From contig SLUK01000013.1 in NCBI GenBank assembly GCA_004340125.1, positions 1 through 64,000 of the forward strand: a stretch of 64,000 nt of DNA, written 5' to 3'. A model generated the notes under the pieces. It was not told the DNA's origin, did not search any database, and was given only the letters and a program-made list of their open reading frames with translations. Source of the stretch: Harryflintia acetispora (lineage in GTDB: Bacteria; Bacillota; Clostridia; Oscillospirales; Ruminococcaceae). Position 1 is the first letter of the stretch, and every line of letters starts with the position of its first letter. The translations under genes were made by a program, and so were the position numbers. Below, piece after piece: positions 8,612 through 16,805 of this stretch.

Positions 8612-8638
8612 GACCGTTAGTAGCCTATACTAACGGTC
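8612..8638. terminator. Bidirectional terminator hairpin
   Basis: An 11-bp perfect stem (GACCGTTAGTA, 8612-8622, with its complement at 8628-8638) has T-rich DNA on both outer sides. It ends the GNAT gene on the minus strand. Its sequence resembles the hairpins at 46490-46516 and in the two leader regions. Confidence 0.75.
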
Positions 8639-8679
8639 TTTCTTGTTGCTTGACAGTTTCATGTTTTTTCTGACAGGGC

Positions 8680-9144
8680 CTAAAGCTCCAGCTCCATCGG
8701 GGTGTCGTCCGGCTCTACGGCGCGAAAGCCCAGGCGTTCGTAGACCTTCCGCCCCGCCGTGGTGGCCTCCAGCTCGAGATAGTGCAGCTCCATTTTCCGC
8801 GCATGGTCCACCAAACGGCCTACCACCCGTCCCGCCAGCCCCATACGCCGGAAACGCGGCACAGTATAGACGCTGATGATCCGTCCGCACCGCCCGCTGG
8901 GCGCATGCAGGTTGGGCGGGCGCTCCTGGGTTTGCAGCAGGGCCATCGCGGCGGCGCGTCCCTCACATTCGCACAAACAGGCGCAAAGGTCCTCCCTCAA
9001 ATGCCGCTCAAAATAGTCCGGCAGGCTCTGCCGCAGCGCCGCCGAGTCCTGGGGCCGCAGCGGCCCGTGCAGCTCCTCGAGATAGTCCATGCGCAGCGCG
9101 CAAAGCTCCCCGGCATCCGCCGATGTCGCCATCCGTAGTTCCAT
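8680..9144 (-). CDS. GNAT-family N-acetyltransferase
   Basis: The 154-residue protein is a single GNAT domain. The acetyl-CoA loop is visible as VPRFRRMGLAGRVVGRLVDHA (split over motif A, about residues 97-117), followed by LELEATTAGRKVYERLGF, the usual motif B ending. GNAT proteins transfer acetyl groups from acetyl-CoA to amines. The acceptor cannot be read from sequence. It is a stand-alone gene on the minus strand, diverging from uvrB. Confidence 0.88.
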   Translation of the reverse strand: MELRMATSADAGELCALRMDYLEELHGPLRPQDSAALRQSLPDYFERHLREDLCACLCECEGRAAAMALLQTQERPPNLHAPSGRCGRIISVYTVPRFRRMGLAGRVVGRLVDHARKMELHYLELEATTAGRKVYERLGFRAVEPDDTPMELEL

Positions 9145-9211
9145 GCCGTTCCCCTCCTGATTTCATTTTAGAAATAGTATACCATTTTTACGGAAAACTC
9201 CCAAGCGGGGG

Positions 9212-9240
9212 TTTATGCACGGCGGCGGATGATGTATAAT
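9212..9240 (+). promoter_or_regulatory. Candidate uvrB promoter
   Basis: TATAAT (9235-9240) has a weak -35, TTTATG (9212-9217), at 17 bp spacing, and lies about 55 bp before the uvrB ATG. No LexA-type box (CGAACN4GTTCG) is evident here, unlike the near match at uvrA. Confidence 0.5.
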
Positions 9241-9296
9241 AGATATAAAACGTCTATTTTCAAACAACCATCCACTGTCCAATACGAGGTAACTTT

Positions 9297-11297
9297 ATGG
9301 ACCAGTTTAAGCTGCATGCCCCCTACTCCCCCACCGGCGATCAGCCCGAAGCGATCGAGGCGCTTGCCGCCGGGATCGAGCGCGGCGATAAGGAGCAGTC
9401 CCTGCTGGGGGTCACCGGCTCGGGCAAGACCTTCACCATGGCGAACATCATCCAGAAGGTGAACCGCCCCACCTTGGTGCTCGCCCACAACAAGACCCTC
9501 GCCGCGCAGCTCTGCTCGGAATTCCGGGAGTTTTTCCCCGAGAACGCGGTGGAGTATTTCGTCAGCTACTACGACTACTACCAGCCCGAGGCGTACATCG
9601 CCTCGAGCGACACCTATATCGAGAAGGATTCGGCCATCAACGACGAGATCGAGCGGCTGCGCCATTCGGCCACCTGCGCGCTGTGCGAGCGGCGGGATGT
9701 GATCATCGTGGCGAGCGTGAGCTGCATCTACTCCCTCGGCGCGCCGATCGACTACAAAAACATGATCATCTCGCTGCGCACCGGCCACAGCTACGACCGG
9801 GACAAGCTGCTGCAGAAGCTGGTGGAAATCCAGTACGAGCGCAACGACATCAACTTCATCCGCAACAAATTCCGGGTGCGCGGCGATGTGGTCGAGGTCT
9901 TCCCCGCCTACTACGAGGACACGGCGATCCGCGTCGAGTTCTTCGGCGACGAGGTCGAAAAGATTAGCGAGATCAACCCCCTGACCGGCGAGGTCAAAAA
10001 CGTGGTGACCCACGCGGCCGTCTATCCCGCCTCCCACTACATCGTGTCGCGCGATAAGATGACGGACGCCATCGCCGAGATCCGCCAAGAGTGCGACGAG
10101 CGGGTCCGTTTCTTCCAGCAAAACGGCAAGCTGATCGAAGCGCAGCGGATCGCCGAGCGGACCAACTATGATCTGGAAATGCTCCAGGAAATCGGCTTCT
10201 GCAAGGGGATTGAGAACTATTCGCGGGTCCTTTCCCGCCGCGAGCCGGGCAGCATGCCCTACACCCTGCTCGACTACTTCCCCCGCGATTTTGTGCTCTT
10301 CGTGGACGAGAGCCACGTCACCCTGCCGCAGGTGCGTGGGATGTTCGGCGGGGACTATGCGAGAAAAAAGAACCTGGTGGACTTCGGTTTTCGGCTCCCT
10401 TCGGCGTTCGACAACCGGCCCTTAAATTTTGATGAATTCTGCGGGAAGCTGAATCAAATCGTCTATGTTTCGGCCACCCCGGCCGAGTACGAGCGCAGCC
10501 GCTCGACCCAGCTGGTGCGCCAGGTCATCCGCCCGACCGGGCTTCTGGACCCCGAGGTGGAGGTGCGCCCCATCGAGGGGCAGATCGACGACCTGCTTTC
10601 CGAAATCAACCTGCGCGTGGAGAAAAAGGAGCGGGTGCTCATCACCACCCTCACCAAGAAGATGGCCGAGAACCTGACCGACTATCTGCACAACATGGGC
10701 GTCAAGGTGCGCTACATGCACCACGACGTGGACACCATCGAACGCATGGAGATCATCCGCGATTTGAGACTGGGCGAGTTCGATGCGCTGGTGGGAATCA
10801 ACCTCCTGCGCGAGGGGCTCGACATCCCCGAGGTATCCCTCGTCGCCATCCTCGACGCGGACAAGGAAGGATTCCTGCGCTCGGAGACCTCCCTGGTGCA
10901 GACCATCGGGCGCGCGGCCAGAAACGCCGGCGGCAAGGTCATCATGTATGCCGACGAGGTCACCCGCTCGATGGAGGCGGCCATCACCGAGACGCAGAAG
11001 CGCCGCGAGCTCCAGCAGCGCTACAACGAGGAGCACGGGATCGTGCCCAAGACCATCATCAAGGACGTGCGCGAGATCCTGGAGATCAGCAAGAAGGAGG
11101 ACACCGACCAGAAGTCCATCAAGAAGATGTCCCGCGCCGAGCGTGAGGATACCATCCGCAAGCTGACTTCGCAGATGCGCCAGGCCGCGCAGCTGCTGGA
11201 ATTCGAGCAGGCGGCCTTCCTGCGCGACAAGATCGAAAAGCTGCGCCAGTCGCTGGAGGACCGGGCGCCAAAGCTCCCCCGCGGCAAGAAGCAGTAG
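9297..11297 (+). CDS. uvrB: Excinuclease ABC subunit UvrB
   Basis: This is full-length UvrB (666 residues), the damage-verifying helicase of nucleotide excision repair. Visible are Walker A GVTGSGKTFT (about 39-48), the beta-hairpin region YYDYYQPEAY, DESHVTLPQ (motif II), the helicase motifs LVGINLLREGLDIPEVSLV and QTIGRAARN, and the C-terminal UVR motif for UvrC contact (AAQLLEFEQAAFLRDKI). Start ATG follows ACGAGGTAACTTT. It is monocistronic. UvrA is encoded 11 kb away (22713-25532). Confidence 0.98.
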   Translation: MDQFKLHAPYSPTGDQPEAIEALAAGIERGDKEQSLLGVTGSGKTFTMANIIQKVNRPTLVLAHNKTLAAQLCSEFREFFPENAVEYFVSYYDYYQPEAYIASSDTYIEKDSAINDEIERLRHSATCALCERRDVIIVASVSCIYSLGAPIDYKNMIISLRTGHSYDRDKLLQKLVEIQYERNDINFIRNKFRVRGDVVEVFPAYYEDTAIRVEFFGDEVEKISEINPLTGEVKNVVTHAAVYPASHYIVSRDKMTDAIAEIRQECDERVRFFQQNGKLIEAQRIAERTNYDLEMLQEIGFCKGIENYSRVLSRREPGSMPYTLLDYFPRDFVLFVDESHVTLPQVRGMFGGDYARKKNLVDFGFRLPSAFDNRPLNFDEFCGKLNQIVYVSATPAEYERSRSTQLVRQVIRPTGLLDPEVEVRPIEGQIDDLLSEINLRVEKKERVLITTLTKKMAENLTDYLHNMGVKVRYMHHDVDTIERMEIIRDLRLGEFDALVGINLLREGLDIPEVSLVAILDADKEGFLRSETSLVQTIGRAARNAGGKVIMYADEVTRSMEAAITETQKRRELQQRYNEEHGIVPKTIIKDVREILEISKKEDTDQKSIKKMSRAEREDTIRKLTSQMRQAAQLLEFEQAAFLRDKIEKLRQSLEDRAPKLPRGKKQ

Positions 11298-11320
11298 CCT
11301 GCTGCGGCAGGGATTGCGGT

Positions 11321-11707
11321 TTATGAAACGGGAAGGTCTCCCCTCCCCAATCCACGAAAATTGGCTTTGCGAATTGCGGCAAGCAAGGCTTTGCGTTTTT
11401 CCTCGCTACGCTGGCTGTCTACAAATTCGGACAGCCATTCTTTTTGCTGGACAAGGGTTTCTTCTGCAGTCGTACTTTTCTCTTTTTGAGATATAAATGC
11501 ATCGATATCTTCCCCCTTTGCCAGGTTTAAAAAGTAAATACTCAAAATACGGTTCCCGGTCGCTATTGCCAGAAAACACAGGCGAATAAGCCCTTCGACA
11601 TTTTTTAGCATCATCGCTGCCAGCTCGTCCTCCCCGCACCACTCAAGAAACATCTCCAGTTGGCGTCCTAATTCCATGTTCCATTGTTTTTTTAAGCTCT
11701 CTTTCAT
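11321..11707 (-). CDS. Hypothetical protein, divergent from an XRE regulator
   Basis: The 128-residue protein begins MKESLKKQWNMELGRQLEMF and is mostly alpha-helical and charged, with a hydrophobic stretch around LIRLCFLAIATGNRILSIYF. I recognise no family. The start is chosen because GAAAGGA lies 7-8 nt upstream of the ATG at 11707; an earlier ATG in frame has no RBS and would lie across the operator-like repeat. Lower GC than its neighbours suggests transfer together with the divergent XRE gene. Confidence 0.65.
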   Translation of the reverse strand: MKESLKKQWNMELGRQLEMFLEWCGEDELAAMMLKNVEGLIRLCFLAIATGNRILSIYFLNLAKGEDIDAFISQKEKSTTAEETLVQQKEWLSEFVDSQRSEEKRKALLAAIRKANFRGLGRGDLPVS

Positions 11708-11724
11708 AAAATTTTTCCTTTCTT

Positions 11725-11807
11725 CAGTTTTGTGACTATCTAGTGACAATAATAGCACTTTTTTTCATTATACTCAATATAAAAGTTTCTATTAAGTCAC
11801 AAAACTG
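11725..11807. promoter_or_regulatory. Divergent promoter with 13-bp inverted repeats (putative XRE operator)
   Basis: CAGTTTTGTGACT (11725-11737) recurs as its exact complement AGTCACAAAACTG (11795-11807), placing one arm 12-17 bp from each divergent start codon. On the minus strand TATAAT (complement at 11767-11772) lies 17 bp from TTAATA (11790-11795), which touches the second arm. Binding by the XRE protein encoded next door is inferred. Confidence 0.6.
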
Positions 11808-11818
11808 GAGGAGTTTCC

Positions 11819-12049
11819 ATGCAAATGATTCTGCAGGACCTGCCATTGGGCCGGAATATCCGGACAATCCGGCTTTCAAAAGAAATGACTCAAAAGGAAG
11901 TTGCCGAGAAGCTGCAGCTCATGGGAAGCCTGATCTCCCGTACCACCCTGGCCAATATCGAAAGCGGCCGTCGGAACATCAAAGCAAGCGATCTAAAAGC
12001 CTTAAAAATACTTTTTGCGGTGGACTATTCAGAATTCTTCAAAGATTGA
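11819..12049 (+). CDS. XRE-family helix-turn-helix regulator
   Basis: The 76-residue protein is essentially one HTH_3 domain: NIRTIRLSKEMTQKEVAEKL, then ISRTTLANIESGRRNIKASD. The sequence SGRR after the recognition helix is typical. Start ATG follows ACTGGAGGAG. It is divergent from the hypothetical gene at 11321-11707, with a 13-bp inverted repeat at both ends of the spacer, so it probably regulates that gene and itself. Confidence 0.88.
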   Translation: MQMILQDLPLGRNIRTIRLSKEMTQKEVAEKLQLMGSLISRTTLANIESGRRNIKASDLKALKILFAVDYSEFFKD

Positions 12050-12088
12050 ATCGCAATCAGTAAAAATCAAACGAAGGGAAGCGCGCAC

Positions 12089-12805
12089 ATGCTGGGTGAA
12101 GTGATCAACGCGCTGGGAATCCTGCTCGGCGGCGCCATCGGGCTGCTGGTGGGCAGAAAAATGAACGAAGGGGTGCAGACGGGGCTCTCGAAGGCCCTGG
12201 GCCTCTCGGTGCTGGTGGTGGGGCTAAACGGCGTCATCAGCAACATGTTTACCGTCGAGGGCGGCAAGCCGCAAAGCGCGGGCGAGCTGCTGCTCGTCTG
12301 CTCTCTCGCCATCGGCACTCTCGCGGGCGAGGCGCTGCGGCTGGAGGAGAGGATCACCGCCTTCAGCCGCAGGATCGAAGGGCGCTTTCGCATGAGCGGC
12401 TTCACCGCCGGGTTCGTCAGCGCCTCCACCCTCTTCTGCGTGGGGGCGATGGGGGTGGTCGGCTCGTTAAGTGCCGGGCTGACCGGAGATATCTCGATTT
12501 TGGTGACCAAGTCCCTGATGGACATGGCCTTTTCGGTGGTACTCGCCGGGAGCCTGGGCAGCGGGGTGCTCGCCTCGGCGGTGCCGGTCTTCCTCTACCA
12601 GGGGGCCATCTGCCTGCTGGCGGGCCAGCTGCGCAGCGTGTTGGTGGGGGAGCTGTTGCGGGACATCAGCGTGACCGGCTTCGCACTGATCATCTGTATC
12701 GGCCTCAACTACGCGGCCGACGCCAAAATCCGGGTGGCCAACATGCTGCCGGCCCTTCTGGTACCGCCGCTGTGGCATGTCATCCGGGGAATCCTCCCAT
12801 TATAG
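12089..12805 (+). CDS. DUF554 family membrane protein (YdfK/YqgA-like)
   Basis: The 238-residue membrane protein has about six or seven hydrophobic segments and the Gly-rich N-terminus typical of DUF554 (GEVINALGILLGGAIGLLVG), with FCVGAMGVVGSL midway. The family is annotated as putative transporters but no substrate is established. It is followed by the HAD gene after 15 bp, so the two likely form an operon. Confidence 0.88.
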   Translation: MLGEVINALGILLGGAIGLLVGRKMNEGVQTGLSKALGLSVLVVGLNGVISNMFTVEGGKPQSAGELLLVCSLAIGTLAGEALRLEERITAFSRRIEGRFRMSGFTAGFVSASTLFCVGAMGVVGSLSAGLTGDISILVTKSLMDMAFSVVLAGSLGSGVLASAVPVFLYQGAICLLAGQLRSVLVGELLRDISVTGFALIICIGLNYAADAKIRVANMLPALLVPPLWHVIRGILPL

Positions 12806-12820
12806 AAAGGAGCAACCGAT

Positions 12821-13426
12821 TTGATCCGTAACATTGTATTTGACCTGGGCCAGGTGCTGGTTACCTTTTCGCCCGAATATATCGTGCGCCGCTGCGCGCC
12901 CGATCTCCCCGAGGAGGATGTGCGCCTCCTGGTGGAGCGGGTGGTGCGCGATCCCGAATGGATTAAACTGGACAGCGGCGAAGCGAGCGAGGAGGAGCTA
13001 ATCCCGGTGTTCTGCCGGCGGCTCCCCGAGCGCTTACATAACGGGATCGCCGCGCTGCTGCGCGGATGGATCGATTGCCTGCTTCCGATCGGGGAAATGC
13101 AAGCGCTGGCCCAAAGCCTCGGCGGGGCGGGCTACCGGCGGTACCTGCTCTCCAACGTGTCCCACCGTTTCTGGGCGATCAAGGAGCAGATTCCCCCGCT
13201 CGACGGCTATCTCGTCTCAGCCGACGAGCGGCTGATAAAGCCCGACCCGGCGATCTATCAGCGGCTGTTTGAGCGTTTTTCACTGGATCCCGGGGAGTGC
13301 TTCTTCATCGACGACCGGGAGGAAAACATCGATGCGGCCAGGGCCTGCGGAATGGATGGGTTCGTCTTTACGGGCGATGTGGCGGCGCTGAAAGAGGCCC
13401 TGCGCCAGGCGGGGGTTGTACTTTAG
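12821..13426 (+). CDS. HAD-superfamily hydrolase (subfamily IA)
   Basis: The 201-residue protein has motif I IVFDLGQVLVTF (about 5-16), motif II LLSNVS, the lysine in LIKPDPAIYQ (motif III) and motif IV FFIDDREENIDAA. In motif I, DLGQV replaces DxDxT/V, as in several family members that keep only the nucleophile Asp; the second Asp is Gly here, so phosphatase activity is uncertain. It uses TTG, supported by AGAAAGGAG nearby. The alpha-helical cap of IA members fits the length. Confidence 0.85.
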   Translation: MIRNIVFDLGQVLVTFSPEYIVRRCAPDLPEEDVRLLVERVVRDPEWIKLDSGEASEEELIPVFCRRLPERLHNGIAALLRGWIDCLLPIGEMQALAQSLGGAGYRRYLLSNVSHRFWAIKEQIPPLDGYLVSADERLIKPDPAIYQRLFERFSLDPGECFFIDDREENIDAARACGMDGFVFTGDVAALKEALRQAGVVL

Positions 13427-13453
13427 CCGGCGCCATCTGTGCACAGACCAATG

Positions 13454-13648
13454 ATGGCGGTCCTGCCGCCATGGGGAAACCCCTTGATAGGGTTTCCCCT
13501 CGCAAAAACCTCCCACAGGGAGCTTTTTGCCCCCTTCCTGATCCGAGGAAGGATTATGTCACGGCCAACTGACAACAGGCCGCGGGCTCTGCCCGCACCC
13601 GCCAAAAGGGCATGTCGCCATCAGCGCCTTGGACCCTTTAGAATCCCT
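13454..13648 (+). repeat. Interspersed structured repeat, copy 1
   Basis: This intergenic element recurs at 36870-37056 (opposite strand) and 62235-62436. Order of parts: hairpin ATGGCGG/CCGCCAT; hairpin GGGGAAACCC/GGGTTTCCCC around a CTTGATA loop; a third hairpin (here GCAAAAACCTCCC/GGGAGCTTTTTGC); CCTTCCTGATC; a GCGGGC...GCCCGC pair with CACCCGC; and an end reading CTTGGACCCTTTAGAATCCC. The third hairpin differs between copies but keeps its pairing. It holds no gene. Confidence 0.85.
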
Positions 13649-13670
13649 TTAAAGTCCCGAAGCAAAGCAA

Positions 13671-13707
13671 AACAGGGGATGTATCAATCATTGATACATA
13701 CCCTGTT
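13671..13707. terminator. Hairpin terminator (ends rep)
   Basis: AACAGGG, then ATGTATCAAT, pairs with ATTGATACAT and CCCTGTT across one central base, with one mismatch. On the minus strand TTTTGCTTTGC follows, fitting a terminator for the replication initiator gene; the plus side is also T-rich. Confidence 0.7.
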
Positions 13708-13748
13708 ACAATTTTGTTTCAATGTCTGCATGCTCAGTGTCTGCACGT

Positions 13749-14588
13749 TCAGTGCTTATACAGCGTGTCGATCCGGTGGGCGAGCACCCCCAGCGAGTCG
13801 TTCGGCTCGATGGTGAACTTCAGCTCCACGATCTTGCGCCCCCGCGCCACCGTCTCATAAGTCACATAGATGTCGCTGTACTTGTTGATCTCCCCCACCG
13901 CCATCTCCAGCACCTTGACCCGGAAATCCTTGAAGTTTATGTAGTTCTGCGCGTCCAGCCGCTCCTTGAGCTCGTCCACCCCGACCGACATCTTCCCCAG
14001 GTACGAATAACTCTTCATCAGCTCGTAAAGGCGGATGCTGTACTTCGACTTGAAGGAGAGCACATTAATCAGGTGATAGGAGGTAAACTGCTTCTTGAGC
14101 TCCAGCAAAAACGGCCGCATATCCTCGCAGATGCGCAGGGTAATGGTCCCCTGCTTGCGATTGTAGCGGCAGGTGGACAGCCAGGAAAGCAGGATCTCCT
14201 CATGGTCGTTGATCCGCACAAAGAAGCTCTTATCGCGCAGCTTCTTGGTGACCTCCTTGAGGTAGCTGTAGCTGCTGTCCGGCGTGATGTCGCAGATGTC
14301 GCAGAACTCCTTGATCGAAAATTCGTAGGTCTGAAATTCCCGGTCGTCGATCCCGATCTTGGAGATCAGGTATAAGATCACCTTCTGCTCCTGCAGCGTC
14401 AGCGAATAGCGCGTCTTCTGGATCAGCACATTCGCCTTGGTGACCTTGTAATTGCGGCTCTCCTCGATGTCCAGCGCCCGCCGGTCCAGATAGCCGCCCT
14501 CCTGGCCCCAGGCCTCGAGCAGCTCCCGTTTCACCCGCGGGTCGCTGGTCACCGGACGCCGCTGTTCCTCTTTTACCAAAACCCCCAC
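13749..14588 (-). CDS. Rep_3-family plasmid replication initiator
   Basis: The 279-residue protein matches iteron-binding initiators of the Rep_3 (RepB/RepE-type) family: KANVLIQKTRYSLTLQEQKV in the first winged helix, then FKSKYSIRLYELMKSYSYLG leading into the second. Such proteins bind iterons as monomers to open the origin and repress their own promoter as dimers. Ten clear iterons lie at 16806-17232, and the iteron core occurs inverted at this gene's promoter. The start is GTG at 14588; a TTG three codons on is possible. Finding it among uvrB, mutY and uvrA is unusual. Confidence 0.88.
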   Translation of the reverse strand: MGVLVKEEQRRPVTSDPRVKRELLEAWGQEGGYLDRRALDIEESRNYKVTKANVLIQKTRYSLTLQEQKVILYLISKIGIDDREFQTYEFSIKEFCDICDITPDSSYSYLKEVTKKLRDKSFFVRINDHEEILLSWLSTCRYNRKQGTITLRICEDMRPFLLELKKQFTSYHLINVLSFKSKYSIRLYELMKSYSYLGKMSVGVDELKERLDAQNYINFKDFRVKVLEMAVGEINKYSDIYVTYETVARGRKIVELKFTIEPNDSLGVLAHRIDTLYKH

Positions 14589-14618
14589 CCCAATGCGCGA
14601 ATATATGTTCTCATTTTA

Positions 14619-14661
14619 AGTATATCCGACATTGGGACTTTTGTCAAGGGTGTGTCCCAAT
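14619..14661 (-). promoter_or_regulatory. rep promoter with inverted iteron cores
   Basis: On the minus strand TTGACA (complement at 14642-14647) and TATACT (14619-14624) are separated by exactly 17 bp. ATTGGGAC (14631-14638) lies between them and GTCCCAAT (14654-14661) just upstream of the -35, forming an inverted repeat of the iteron core. This is the arrangement expected for dimer-mediated self-repression by a Rep_3 protein. Confidence 0.8.
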
Positions 14662-14699
14662 TATTTTTCCCGGTCTCCCTCCCCTTGCGGTTCCCGGTA

Positions 14700-14925
14700 T
14701 CAAAGCAGCTCCCCGGCGGTGCAGCCGAGCGCGCAGCACAGCCTCGCCAGGATGGCCAGATCGACCCGCTGGACCTCCCCTTTACAGTATGCGTTAGCTG
14801 GCTGCGCTGCATAAGCGCAAGGTGCGCAAGCGGTTTTTGCTGATCCCGGCCCGGCGCAGCACCTCCTCGATCCTGATTTCGACCTGCCCGTAGTCCTCGT
14901 CACACCAAATATCCGGTTTCTCCAT
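14700..14925 (-). pseudogene. Broken XRE-family regulator (two frameshifts)
   Basis: The ATG at 14925 has a good RBS (AGGAG) and reads MEKPDIWCDEDYG..., then RRAGISKNRLRTLRL before going out of frame and stopping. The next frame supplies MQRSQL and a third frame supplies NAYCKGEVQRVD followed by ILARLCCALGCTAGELL and a stop. Joined, these give a normal small HTH_3 protein of about 70 residues, so two single-base losses are implied. It could also be sequencing error. It lies upstream of rep on the same strand. Confidence 0.7.
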
Positions 14926-15090
14926 TGTTGTTACTCCTATATCATGCTTTCTGCCTTTAGTATAGTATATCCCGGTGCAAAACGGTATGGCCATCGTTTG
15001 GCCATACCGACTCTTGCTTATTTCTCTTTGCTACAATGATACCACACCAGAAGCGCAAACCAGGACTTTGCCACAAAACAATGGCATTTA

Positions 15091-15120
15091 AAAAGCCCCC
15101 ACCAAACGGTGGGGGCTTTT
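15091..15120. terminator. Rho-independent terminator of the EpsG-like gene
   Basis: AAAAGCCCCCACC (15091-15103) pairs with GGTGGGGGCTTTT (15108-15120) across AAAC. T-runs on both sides make it bidirectional. It lies 8 bp past the stop of the membrane-protein gene. Confidence 0.85.
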
Positions 15121-15127
15121 CTTTCTG

Positions 15128-16351
15128 TTAAGGCAGCCGCTCCAAAAATCCGACAAACGAATGGTACGGAAAAACCCCGTGGAAGCCGTTGGTCCCGTCG
15201 TACATCCCGAACACCTGGTAACAGAAGGTCGCCACCAGTACTGCGCCGACCACGCACCAGTAATAGACCTGCTGCAGGGCGACCGTCTCCTTCATGGCGC
15301 CGAACTGCCGCGAAAGGCTTTTGAGCTTTGGGCTCTTGCCGCCGAGCGAGCGCGCCTGGCGCAGCTCCTCCCGAAGGCTTTGATATTTCTCCATCATCGC
15401 ATTGTCCGGCGCGAAGGTCTCGCAGGCCATCGGCACCGCCAGCAGCACGAAGATATAGACATATAGCGAGAAGCGCTCCAGCACAAAATGCTTGGTGATG
15501 AACAACCAGATCAAGAAGCTGTAGAGCATCATATTGACCATCAGTCCGCCGTCGGGGTACCGTTCGGTAACCTTTTTCTGGGTGCACAGCGCCAGCAGCA
15601 GGATCAGCGCCGGGACGATCAGAAAATGGAACCCGAACCCCAGCTCGAGGTATATTTTCCCTTTGTACTGGGTATAGATATAATCGGTGATAAAGTCGAT
15701 GATATAACCGCTGGTGACGTAGAGCGCCAGCGCCAGCCCCGCGTAGGTACCCAGCACCCATTTTTTGAGCGGGATATAGCAGACCAGCAGGATGGGCAGC
15801 ATGATAATGGCACTCTTGTGGAAGGTGCAGGCCAGAAGGATCACTCCGGCATAGCACAGCGCGGCCGGAATCTTGCGCCTGCGCAGCAGCGGGAAGCCGA
15901 GCAGCAGGATGGCCACCGCCAGATTCTGGCGCACAAAGTTCATGGTGCCATAGAAGAAGGTCAACGTGACATACAGCCAAGTGGACAACCACACGTTCGG
16001 GCTGTAACGGTAAATGAACCAGGCGACCGGCACTAGGCAAAGCAGCGCCATTACAGCATAGAGGAAGACGGTATCCATGCTGATCAAGGAGAGCAGCTTG
16101 CACAGCAGCACATAACCTTTTTCCTCGGGCATGGCCCAGAGCTGCGATACGGGAGTCGCCCCGATCCGCTGATAGATTTCGATGTAGGTATCGTAGTCGT
16201 TGCCGATCCCCTGCCGCAGGGCCGCCAGCAGGAAGAGGGCCCCGAAGGTGACGGCAAGATAGCAAAGTTTCTTTTTAGGCGTCGGCTTATGTATGCACAG
16301 CGGCCAGGCCAGTGCAAGGATCAACACAAGATTGAGGATGTAAATGAGCAA
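15128..16351 (-). CDS. EpsG-family polysaccharide polymerase-like membrane protein
   Basis: The 407-residue polytopic protein has about ten membrane segments. EpsG-type signatures are visible: AALRQGIGNDYDTYIEIY near the N-terminus, FVRQNLAVAILLLG, then TFHKSAIIMLP midway. Family members polymerise or export cell-surface polysaccharide. The C-terminal third has a charged loop (REELRQARSLGGKSPKLKSL). It starts at TTG (16351) with GGAGGAACC just upstream. No other polysaccharide gene is nearby; it is isolated between rep and the iterons. Confidence 0.8.
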   Translation of the reverse strand: MLIYILNLVLILALAWPLCIHKPTPKKKLCYLAVTFGALFLLAALRQGIGNDYDTYIEIYQRIGATPVSQLWAMPEEKGYVLLCKLLSLISMDTVFLYAVMALLCLVPVAWFIYRYSPNVWLSTWLYVTLTFFYGTMNFVRQNLAVAILLLGFPLLRRRKIPAALCYAGVILLACTFHKSAIIMLPILLVCYIPLKKWVLGTYAGLALALYVTSGYIIDFITDYIYTQYKGKIYLELGFGFHFLIVPALILLLALCTQKKVTERYPDGGLMVNMMLYSFLIWLFITKHFVLERFSLYVYIFVLLAVPMACETFAPDNAMMEKYQSLREELRQARSLGGKSPKLKSLSRQFGAMKETVALQQVYYWCVVGAVLVATFCYQVFGMYDGTNGFHGVFPYHSFVGFLERLP

Positions 16352-16404
16352 GATGGTTCCTCCAGTCTATCTTTCTTCCCACAGGGCGCGAAGCACTCCT
16401 GTTT

Positions 16405-16434
16405 ATTATACACCCCTTCCCCTTTTACTGGCAA
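16405..16434 (-). promoter_or_regulatory. Promoter of the EpsG-like gene
   Basis: On the minus strand TTGCCA (complement at 16429-16434) and TATAAT (16405-16410) are 18 bp apart, about 55 bp before the TTG start. The stretch from 16435 to about 16660 holds nothing else I can identify. Confidence 0.65.
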
Positions 16435-16805
16435 GCCGACACGGCAAATTTTACCCCCAACCATTCCCCACCTTTGTAAAGGCTCCGCCCTTCCACACAG
16501 TTGGCCGGTCAAAGCCTCCTGCTGTGATGCCTCTCCTCTTTACAGTATGTTTTCCACCAGATTTCACCGTCTCTCTGCACAAATACCACTTTGGATTTTA
16601 CGGCAGATTCGCTAAAATCCGAGTGTTTTTTTTATTTTGTGTGAAAAATAAACCTTGCGCGTACAACAATCCCGTCCCAATAGAACCTCTTCCCCCTTTT
16701 TTCTACAGCTCCATTTTCTCCTGGTTTTCTGATTTTGGCCCGTGTCTACTCCATCCCAGAGCCAAAACCGCTCCCTTTGGCCTGAAAGCCGCCTAAAAAC
16801 AGCGC

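Noticed and set aside
13454..13648. Insertion sequence
   Set aside because: There is no open frame or transposase, and the element is under 210 bp; it is kept as a repeat.
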